From: an uncultured Lachnospiraceae bacterium | GTDB lineage: Bacteria; Bacillota; Clostridia; Lachnospirales; Lachnospiraceae | Assembly (NCBI GenBank): GCA_910577785.1 | Contig: CAJTNT010000018.1 | Span: forward strand, 1 to 64,000 | Direction: 5' to 3' | DNA length: 64,000 nucleotides | In this document: piece after piece, positions 1 to 7,600 of the stretch | How the letters are laid out: each line of letters starts with the position of its first letter | How positions within the stretch are numbered: the first letter of the stretch is position 1 | Notes under the pieces: generated by a model | Databases searched by the model: none | The model's input: the letters and a program-made list of their open reading frames with translations, nothing else | Told to the model about the DNA's origin: nothing | Made by a program: the position numbers and the translations under genes

Positions 1-24
1 AGGCAGATATTTTCATACCTGCCT
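1..24. terminator. Possible terminator hairpin at window edge
   Basis: AGGCAG at the first bases pairs with CTGCCT ending at 24 around an AT-rich loop. It may end a gene lying left of the window, or be a leader stem for the PTS operon. There is no clear T-run, so the call is weak. Confidence 0.3.
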
Positions 25-135
25 TTAACAGAATACCCAAAGCTTAGAAAGAACCAGATGAACATATGCCGTCTTTTTTTTATACTGTACTTGAAGTTAA
101 GGAACAACAAAAAGCAAGGAGATGGAGGTGTAAAC

Positions 136-564
136 ATGAAATATGTTGTTTTAGTCAGCCATGGGACAATGGCGCCAGGGCTCCATAACGCGCTGGGCAT
201 GCTGGCCGGGGAAAGCCGGGAAGACATCCTTTCCACAAGCCTTGAGAATGGCATGGGGGCTTCGGATTTTGCGGAGAATGTCCGCAGGTGCATTTCTAAG
301 ATTACCGCGGAGGATGAAATCCTGCTGTTTGGCGATCTGGTAGGCGGTTCCCCGCTGACGATGGCTGCAAACGTAATTGCAGAGCAAGGGTTGATGGGGA
401 GGACAGTAATGCTGGGAGGCATGAACCTGCCTCTGGCATTAAGCGCGGTATTGATGAAGGATACAATGGAGACAAAAGATCTGGTGGAAATGCTGATACC
501 CGAGGCACGGGAAGAGTTAAAGAGGTTCCAAATCGAAAACAATGAATCAGAGGATGAGATATAG
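136..564 (+). CDS. PTS mannose/fructose-family IIA component
   Basis: Cytoplasmic IIA domain (142 aa) of a mannose-family phosphotransferase system; it takes phosphate from HPr and passes it to IIB. His9 in the N-terminal LVSHG motif is the expected phosphorylation site, followed by the family's GDLVGGSP segment. The ATG at 136 is chosen over an in-frame upstream start at 58 because GGAGATGGAGG lies just ahead and the protein then begins at the conserved MKYVVLVSHG. IIB, IIC and IID follow with 1 to 12 bases between them. The downstream secreted GH32 enzyme suggests fructose as substrate, as in the Bacillus levDEFG-sacC locus; mannose or sorbose cannot be excluded from sequence alone. Confidence 0.9.
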   Translation: MKYVVLVSHGTMAPGLHNALGMLAGESREDILSTSLENGMGASDFAENVRRCISKITAEDEILLFGDLVGGSPLTMAANVIAEQGLMGRTVMLGGMNLPLALSAVLMKDTMETKDLVEMLIPEAREELKRFQIENNESEDEI

Positions 565-576
565 GAGGGCAAAATT

Positions 577-1071
577 ATGGCAGTTTCTTTTATTCGTGTA
601 GATGACCGTATGATCCATGGACAGACCTGTACCAGGTGGGCATTGGAGTATCCCTGTGACGGGCTGATTGCCGTCAACAATGCAGCGGCTAAGAACCCGG
701 TGTTAAAATCTGCATATAAGAGCGCAAGCGGCAAAAAGACCTTTGTATGGACCTTAGATGAGTTTAAGGAAAAATGCGAGAAGGTCATCAACAGCAAGGA
801 CAATTATTTCCTAATTACGAAAAACCCTGTGGACATGGCGAAAATACTTGTGGAGCAGGGCTTCAAGCCAGGGATTTCCACTGTGATTATCGGGCCTTGC
901 AATGACAGGCCGGGAACCACGAAGTTGGGGAACAACCAGTCCATCACCCAGGAAGAGGCGCAGGCGCTGGAAGACATTATGAAGGCTGGGTTTGAAGTAG
1001 AGTTTGCCTTGCTCAAGGAGGAGGCAATCGGCAATTGGAAGAAATTCAGAGGACAGTTTGGATTTAACTAA
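577..1071 (+). CDS. PTS mannose/fructose/sorbose-family IIB component
   Basis: Second phosphoryl carrier (164 aa) of the mannose-family system. The N-terminus holds the family signature RVDDRMIHGQ, with His14 the expected phosphohistidine that receives phosphate from IIA and donates it to the incoming sugar at IIC/IID. Length is normal for a stand-alone IIB. AGGAGGG precedes the ATG by a normal distance. Separate IIA and IIB chains, rather than an IIAB fusion, are like the Bacillus LevD/LevE arrangement. Confidence 0.92.
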   Translation: MAVSFIRVDDRMIHGQTCTRWALEYPCDGLIAVNNAAAKNPVLKSAYKSASGKKTFVWTLDEFKEKCEKVINSKDNYFLITKNPVDMAKILVEQGFKPGISTVIIGPCNDRPGTTKLGNNQSITQEEAQALEDIMKAGFEVEFALLKEEAIGNWKKFRGQFGFN

Positions 1072-1083
1072 GGAGGGAAGATT

Positions 1084-1917
1084 ATGGAAATCAGTTGGTT
1101 ACAAGCGGCGTTAATCGGCTTGTTTGCCTGTCTGTCGAGCATGCCTGGCATGGGTGGTTCATCCATTGGCAACTATACATTGGGCAGGCCTTTGGTCGGC
1201 GGTTTGGTCTGCGGTTTGATTTTAGGGGATATGACAACGGGCGTTTTAGTCGGGTGCGCCATGCAGGTGGTCTATATCGCATTGGTTACCCCGGGCGGAA
1301 CCGTATCAGCGGATGTCCGGGCCGTCAGCTACATTGGCATCCCGCTGGCAATGGTGGCCTTAAGCAGCTATGGGTTAAGCCCGGAATCAGCAGAAGGCGC
1401 GGCATTGGCCACATCCTTCGGCACGATGGTTGGCACATTGGGGACCGTATTATTCTATGGAACAGCTACCATCAACCTGGTTTGGCAGCATATCGGGTGG
1501 AAAGCGGTGGAAAAGAGGCAATATAAGAAGCTATATCTGATTGATATGGGGCTCCCGTGGCTTTCCCACCTTGCCTGCTTCTTTATCCCAACGGTAGTTA
1601 TGTGCAAGCTGGGGGCAGATGTGGTAGAACTGATTAAGAACACATTGCCTATGGACGGCCTGGCGATGAAAACTTTATTTACCGTTGGCTCCCTGCTTCC
1701 CTGTGTCGGGATTGCAATCCTGTTAAAGCAGATTGTAAAGAAAGCGGCAGATTTCGTCCCATTCCTGTTTGGCTTTGTATTGGCGGCATCTATGGGGATC
1801 AATCTGGTATCTGCAACGGTAGTGGCAGGCATGTTTGCCATTATTAACTATAAGATTAAGATGCTTTCTGTAAAGGGAGCGGTTGCAGTAGATGACGAGG
1901 AAGAGGAGGAAATCTGA
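1084..1917 (+). CDS. PTS mannose-family IIC permease
   Basis: Integral membrane IIC subunit (277 aa) that forms the translocation pathway with IID. It is strongly hydrophobic, with glycine-rich early segments (MPGMGGSSIGNYTLGRPLVGG) typical of EIIC-Man and about seven to eight likely membrane segments. The C-terminus ends in an acidic tail (DDEEEEEI) whose coding sequence also supplies the purine-rich ribosome binding site of IID. Translation is probably coupled, since the IID ATG begins one base after this stop. Confidence 0.92.
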   Translation: MEISWLQAALIGLFACLSSMPGMGGSSIGNYTLGRPLVGGLVCGLILGDMTTGVLVGCAMQVVYIALVTPGGTVSADVRAVSYIGIPLAMVALSSYGLSPESAEGAALATSFGTMVGTLGTVLFYGTATINLVWQHIGWKAVEKRQYKKLYLIDMGLPWLSHLACFFIPTVVMCKLGADVVELIKNTLPMDGLAMKTLFTVGSLLPCVGIAILLKQIVKKAADFVPFLFGFVLAASMGINLVSATVVAGMFAIINYKIKMLSVKGAVAVDDEEEEEI

Positions 1918-1918
1918 T

Positions 1919-2752
1919 ATGGAAAAGAAATTATCGAAGAAATCATTATTAAAATCTTTCCATAACTGGTATTATGGGCATCTGACATGTTTTTCCCAGG
2001 AACATATGCAGACCTTCGGGTATCTGTGCGCCATGCTTCCCCTGGTAGAGGAACTGTACGACAACGAAGATGATAAAGCAAAAGCAATGAATACATATAC
2101 CGCATTCTTCAATACAGAGCCGCAGCTTGGTACGGTAGTGGTCGGCATGACGGCTGGTTTGGAAGAAGCTAGGGCAAATGGCCAGGAAGATGTGGATGAG
2201 GAGACCATCAATGGCCTGCGTGCAGGGCTTATGGGCCCGGTTGCCGGGATTGGGGACTCCCTGGTCGTTGGGACGGTAATCCCGATCTTATTGGGAATCG
2301 CCATGGGCATGTCCGGCGGCGGCTCGCCATTGGGCGCTATTTTCTACATTATCGTATGGAACTTATTTGCATACTTTGGCATGCGGTTCTTATATTTCAA
2401 GGGCTATAACCTGGGCGCAAAGGCGGTGGAATTCTTAATTGGCGCACAGGGCGAGGCCATCCGTGATTCCGTAGGCATCCTGGGCGGCATAGTAATCGGC
2501 GCGGTATCCGCCACCTGGGTAAGCGTAAAGACATCTTTTACCTTGCTCAATGAGGCAGGGGAGCCGTACCTGGAACTGCAGAGTAAGTTAGACGAAGTAT
2601 TCCCAGGACTTTTGACGGCAGTATTTATTATTATCTGCTGGGCGTTGATGGCCAAAAAGAAAATGTCCCCCATCAAGGTAATGCTGTTGCTGGTAGTGGT
2701 TGCATTCCTTGGCGTGTTCGTAGGGTTCTTTAACCCAGGATTGACATATTAA
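1919..2752 (+). CDS. PTS mannose-family IID permease
   Basis: Integral membrane IID subunit (277 aa), partner of IIC. It has the family hallmarks: a soluble helical N-terminal half (HLTCFSQEHMQTFGYLCAMLP), the GLRAGLMGPVAGIGDSLV stretch, and hydrophobic C-terminal segments. The start at 1919 lies one base after the IIC stop; an in-frame upstream start at 1892 would lie inside IIC and is rejected. Length fits the family. Confidence 0.92.
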   Translation: MEKKLSKKSLLKSFHNWYYGHLTCFSQEHMQTFGYLCAMLPLVEELYDNEDDKAKAMNTYTAFFNTEPQLGTVVVGMTAGLEEARANGQEDVDEETINGLRAGLMGPVAGIGDSLVVGTVIPILLGIAMGMSGGGSPLGAIFYIIVWNLFAYFGMRFLYFKGYNLGAKAVEFLIGAQGEAIRDSVGILGGIVIGAVSATWVSVKTSFTLLNEAGEPYLELQSKLDEVFPGLLTAVFIIICWALMAKKKMSPIKVMLLLVVVAFLGVFVGFFNPGLTY

Positions 2753-2771
2753 AAAGAGGAGGTAATGTTTT

Positions 2772-3053
2772 ATGGATGCCAAAGAGAAGAAAAGGCTGTC
2801 GAAAGAAGCACAGATGCAGCTGTCAGCGCTAAAGACAATCAACAAATGGAAGACGCTTGCCCTTGCTTTATCTGCAATCGGCGTGGCGCTTACATACGCA
2901 GGAATGGCAGGCACGGCCCGTAATCTGCCTCTTGGCATCCTGGGCATTGCCGCCATACTGATTGGCGCAGTCTGCGCAATCATATTGAACCTGGGGCTTA
3001 GGAATGGCAGAAGGAATGTAGAGAAAATGCTGGACGCGATAGGGCGTACCTGA
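2772..3053 (+). CDS. Small two-segment membrane protein of the PTS operon
   Basis: Unrecognised 93-residue protein. It has a charged lysine-rich N-terminus (about 1-27), two hydrophobic segments (about 28-47 and 52-73) and a basic C-terminal tail. AAAAAGAGGAGG precedes the start by about 8 bases and the gene follows IID by 19 bases, so it belongs to the PTS transcript. It may be an accessory of the permease; this is inference from position only. Confidence 0.7.
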   Translation: MDAKEKKRLSKEAQMQLSALKTINKWKTLALALSAIGVALTYAGMAGTARNLPLGILGIAAILIGAVCAIILNLGLRNGRRNVEKMLDAIGRT

Positions 3054-3169
3054 TAAGGATATATGTTCCAGCCTATGTCCTTTCAGGGCCTCTCTTCTTC
3101 CGCTGCAAAAGCAGCTGGCGGAAGGAAGAAAAAGCCTCATGGCAATAAGTTCACACATCTGAGTCTGGT

Positions 3170-3299
3170 GGCACGTTCATAATTAGCAATCTGCAGCTGT
3201 GTTGCTGCCCGTCGATGTAGAACCCTTGCTACGAACCTCCTTCTTTGTGATAGAAGACTGGCAGGACCAGCGCTACAGTTTGCTAATTATGAGCGTGCC
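3170..3299. repeat. Long imperfect inverted repeat between PTS and HAD genes
   Basis: A 40-base arm at 3170-3209 (begins GGCACGTTCATAATTAGCAA) pairs with 3260-3299 (ends TTGCTAATTATGAGCGTGCC); about 32 of 40 positions pair and the outer 20 are nearly perfect. The 50-base loop holds smaller stems (GTAG/CTAC and CTTCT/AGAAG). No T-run follows, so it is not a plain terminator. It could be an RNA processing or attenuation element, or a small inserted palindromic element. The rest of the 3054-3326 gap shows nothing else. Confidence 0.65.
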
Positions 3300-3326
3300 G
3301 CTAAACATATAACGAGGAGTTATGCT

Positions 3327-4136
3327 ATGAAATTTAAACTGATTGCAGTAGATATAGACGGTACCCTCCTGAACCATGAGAAAAAGCTGCTGCCACAGGT
3401 AAAAGAAAGCCTGAAACAGGCAGAAGAAAAGGGGATGCAGATTGCCTTGGTGTCAGGGCGTATGCCCTCTGGAGTGGAGGTTATTGAAAGGGCATTGGGG
3501 ATTCGATGCATTAAAGTATGTAATGCAGGGACTTATATCCTGAAAGGGGAAACCTGCATTGGGGCGGAATATATGCCCAATAGCGTCCTTAGGGGCATAT
3601 CGCAGAGGATAGCGGAAAAAAATAACCTTCCCCTGTGGATTTTCAAGGAAAAAGAGTGGTTTGTGACAGGCATGGATGAATTTATCCGCAAGGAAATCGG
3701 CTATGTCTCTTATCAGCCCAAGCTTGTGGACGCCCAAAAGCTGGCAAGCCAATGGGAGCAGTCAGGGCAAAGGCCGAATAAGCTGCTTGTGGCGGCAGAG
3801 CCAGAGAAAATAGATGAGATGCAGCGGGAATTGGAAGGCTGGGCATGGCCGGAGATTGATATGGCGCGTTCTGCGGATGTGTTTCTTGAGATTTTTCCCA
3901 AAGGGGTGAATAAGGGGAAAGCGCTGCAGGCAATCTGCAGGGAGCTGGAGATTCCCCCCAGCCAGGCCATCGCTTTTGGCGACCATGAGCTGGACATCCC
4001 GCTGATTGAGGCAGCCGGGGTGGGAGTGGCAATGGGAAATGCGATTCCGCTGCTGAAGGAAAAGGCGGATTTTGTGACAAAGACGAACGATGAGGCAGGG
4101 GTTGCGTTTGCATTGGAGCGCTTTTTGAAAAGCTGA
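3327..4136 (+). CDS. Cof-type HAD-IIB phosphatase
   Basis: Cytoplasmic sugar-phosphate phosphatase of the HAD superfamily, Cof/YbiV subgroup (269 aa). Motif I is VDIDGTLL with nucleophile Asp9 and acid/base Asp11; motif II is the VSGR segment near 45; Lys near 190 and the GDHELDIPLIEAAG segment give motifs III and IV. The cap between motifs II and III fits subclass IIB. Its place between PTS and HPr genes suggests it dephosphorylates a phosphosugar made by this pathway, perhaps to limit sugar-phosphate stress. The substrate cannot be read from sequence. Confidence 0.85.
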   Translation: MKFKLIAVDIDGTLLNHEKKLLPQVKESLKQAEEKGMQIALVSGRMPSGVEVIERALGIRCIKVCNAGTYILKGETCIGAEYMPNSVLRGISQRIAEKNNLPLWIFKEKEWFVTGMDEFIRKEIGYVSYQPKLVDAQKLASQWEQSGQRPNKLLVAAEPEKIDEMQRELEGWAWPEIDMARSADVFLEIFPKGVNKGKALQAICRELEIPPSQAIAFGDHELDIPLIEAAGVGVAMGNAIPLLKEKADFVTKTNDEAGVAFALERFLKS

Positions 4137-4222
4137 TACATTATCTGGCAGATGAAAAGCAGGGACTGCTTTCTATAAAAATATAATTTCATTCCAAAGG
4201 AAAAAAGAAAGGAGAAATAGCT

Positions 4223-4480
4223 ATGGTAAAGATTACATTCAAAGTTAATGATGAAATGGGGTTACATGCAAGGCCAGCGGGGATGCTGGTGAAAGAAGCG
4301 GCAAAATACACCAGCAAGGTTACCATCCAAAAGGGTGAGAAGACAGGGGACGCAAAGCGTATCTTTAATGTGATGTCGCTTTCCATCAAGGCAAACGAAG
4401 AAGTCGCTTTGCTTGTGGAAGGGGAAAAAGAAGAGGAAGATGCAGCGGCATTGGAAGCGTTTATAAAAGAGAATATTTAA
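4223..4480 (+). CDS. HPr phosphocarrier, regulatory Ser46 replaced by Arg
   Basis: HPr (85 aa) carries phosphate from Enzyme I to IIA. The catalytic segment GLHARPA is intact with His15. In Gram-positive HPr, Ser46 is phosphorylated by HPr kinase to control catabolite repression; the same position here is Arg46 (DAKRIFNVMSL), while the neighbouring NVMSL helix is kept. The protein should therefore carry phosphate but not respond to HPr kinase. AAAGGAG precedes the ATG. It lies between the PTS genes and the secreted GH32 enzyme, so it is probably a pathway-dedicated HPr rather than the general one, which is not in the window. Confidence 0.85.
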   Translation: MVKITFKVNDEMGLHARPAGMLVKEAAKYTSKVTIQKGEKTGDAKRIFNVMSLSIKANEEVALLVEGEKEEEDAAALEAFIKENI

Positions 4481-4689
4481 AGGCCGTATCTCTAGGGGGA
4501 ATGTGGCGGCACACGGATGCTTGCGGAAACCTTTGGGGCAGCAAGGAAAGATTTTCCCGATAAATTTTGGGGAGGCATAAACCAAGGTTATGGGAGCAGT
4601 CCATAAGTTGGCTTTGTGCCGGGGAAGCTGTTCCTATGATGTTTTTGATTGGCAGAAGGAATTACGATAAGGCAGAGAGGAGAAGAAAA

Positions 4690-7600
4690 ATGCGAAAAAG
4701 ATTTTTGGCAAGGCTGGCATCCCCGATGCTGGCCGCTGTAGTGGCATGTTCCGCGATTGGAAATGTGCCAGTGACAGCTCTCGCTGAAACAGCAGCGGCA
4801 GAACAGGCAATACAGCCTGAGGCACAGGCAGGAGAAGCGAAAGTGCAAGGGGCTGGGCTTACGGATTTCACAGATGTAGGCGGCGCCGGCCTTTCCGTAA
4901 ATGAAGAAACCAAGACAGTCACATTGGAAAAGGGACAGGGTGACCACTTTGCTGTTTTTGACGGCCTGGACCATAAGGTAAAGGATTTTGTGTTTGAAGC
5001 AGACGTAACCTTAGAAGACGGCCCTTCCGCAGCTCTGGTGTTTGGCCTGGACGATAAGGCTATTCCGTCTAAGAAGTGGTACGGCGCAAATCTCAATACA
5101 GAGGATGATGGCGGCCAGGGGCGTTTCCGTATCTTCGGCGTGAATGCTGATTTTCAGGAACAGCCCTGCTCCTTCTGGGAAGGATTTAACAGGCAGGAAC
5201 AGGTACATTTAAGGCTGGATGTAAAACGGGATGGCTCTTATACATACAGCTTTGGAAACACAGGCAAAGAGCTTAAGTCTGTCGAAGGGCAGATTTCAGA
5301 TTGGAAAGGCGGCTACCTGGGGATATTGACCTTCAACAGCAAGGCGTCCTTTACGAATATTTCCTTTGAAAACCGCATGGTGGAGACAAACCTGACGGAC
5401 TTTACTTCCAAGTCGCCGGATAAATTCCAGAAGGATGATGCGGCAGGCACGGTGACGCTGGACAACAACGGCGGCGACCATTTTGCTGTCTACAATGGCC
5501 TGGAGAACAAAAGTAATGACTTTTCCCTGGAAGCGGATGTGGCGTTAGAGGGGCGTTCCGCCGCATTGATTTTCGGCATTGGCAGGAAGGAAAATCCCAG
5601 CGGCCAGTGGAGCGGCGCGAACATTGACACGGAAAACGGCGCAAAGGCTTTCCGTATCTTCGGGCCCGGGCTGCAGGACAACAGTGATGAAAAAGGCTTA
5701 GAAGGCGTAGACCCTACCAAGCCCATGCATTTAAAGCTGGATGTAAAGAAAGATGGGAAGTTCACCTATACCTTTGGCAACATAGGCGGGCAGGCGCGCG
5801 CCATAGAGGGCACGATAGACAGCTGGCAGGGAGGATATGTAGGCGTATTGACATTTAATTCCAAGGCAGTATTTTCGAATATAACTTTTGAAGACCGCAC
5901 ATCGGAAGAAGTGAAAGCTCCAGTCAGTGAAATCCAGATTACAGATGCTTATAAGACAAACCTAGAAGGTTTTTCCGCTATGGAAAACGGAGCCTGGGAA
6001 GTGAGGGAAGGCGGCCTTTACAGCGATGCCTCTGGAAAAGGCGACAGCTTCCTCTACACCAAGACACAGGGGAATAACTTTGTCTATTCCACCGATGTGA
6101 CATTTGCCAGAAATGAAGGCGCGGCAGCCCTGGTATTCCGCAATGCCAATGAAGGCCAGAACACAAACTGCTATGCGCTCAACATCGACGCGTCCTCCAA
6201 GGAATGCAAGTTTTGGAAGTGGCAAAACGGTGAGAATTATGATATGTCACAGGTGAATAAGACGAAGGTTGAGCCTGTGGATGGCAAGTATACGCTGAAG
6301 GCAGTGGCGGTTGGCTCCTGGATCTCTTGCTATGTCAATGGCACATTGGTTGCAAGCACCGGAGATTATCTGCTGCAGGGTACGGAGAAAGGGCAGAGTA
6401 CCAGCATTGACGAAGGGTATTTTGGCCTGCTGAACTGGAATGGAGAAATGACATTCCAGAATACGTATTACAGGCCAATCACAGAGGAAAACAGCCCGAT
6501 CCTTGAGGATGTCACAGTGACCTCAACCGGGGATGTGGAGAAAAAAGGCCAGTTCTTCCCAGAAGAGCCTACCTATTTCCAGTATGTGAAAAACAACGCC
6601 GCAGCCGTAAATATCGTACCGAAAAAGAAAAACGAGGGCGCAAAGATTACAGTGCTTGGCACAGATGGGAAGACAGAGTACCCCGAAGGCAAAAATATCC
6701 CGCTGGAGGTAGGGCCAAATTTCCTTACCGTCATCAGCAGCATCCCGGTTGACGCGGACGGCACAGAGGCAACGCTGACTTACCGCGTGAACGTACACCG
6801 CAGGCAGGCGGACGAGATCTACTACAATGAGCCATACCGCGGCCAGTACCATTATTCCGTAAAGGATGGCTGGGGCAATGACCCGAACGGCATGATTTAC
6901 TACAATGGCAAATACCATTTTTACTATCAGTTCTATGAAGGAACCAAGCATGGCCCTATGCATTGGGCGCACGCATCCAGCACAGATATGATCCATTGGG
7001 AGGAAGAGCCGATTGCAATCTACCCAGATGAAAGCGGAGTAATGTTCAATGGCTATATCGTAGATGACAAGGACAACACGTCTGGTCTGTTTAAGCCGGA
7101 AGACAAGTGCCGTTTGGTGGCATTGATCACCATCAACGGAAACGGCCAGCGCCTGAAGGCAGCTTACAGCACAGATGAAGGCAAGACCTGGAAGAAAGTG
7201 AAAAAGATTGCGGCCGACTGGGAAGACGACCCGCTGTGGAGCCGTGATTTCCGTGACCCGCAGATTTTCCGTTATGAGAACAAGTGGTTCCTGACTGTGG
7301 CTGGCGGCCCGCTGCGTATTTATTCCTCTGATAACCTGTTAGAGTGGAAATGTGAGTCCGCTTATGGCAATTTCCATACAGAGTGCCCAGATCTGTTCCC
7401 GCTGAAGGCGGATGACGGAAAGGTAAAATGGCTTCTGAACGGAGGCGGCCGCTTCTATAAGATCGGCGACTTCAAGGAAGTGGAAGAAGACGGCAGCAAG
7501 CACTGGGCATTTCTCCCAGACGCGGAATACGGCACCATGGACAATACAGGCGACAGCGAAAAGATGAATTTCGGGAAAGATTCCTATGCAACTATGCGGT

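Noticed and set aside
151..387. Antisense open frame inside the IIA gene, and many similar shadows inside clpB, cas genes and GH32
   Set aside because: They lie within well-supported genes, lack ribosome binding sites and show no recognisable protein motifs.
4481..4689. Possible riboswitch before the GH32 gene
   Set aside because: The GC-rich leader has scattered complementary words but no consensus of any riboswitch class I know.
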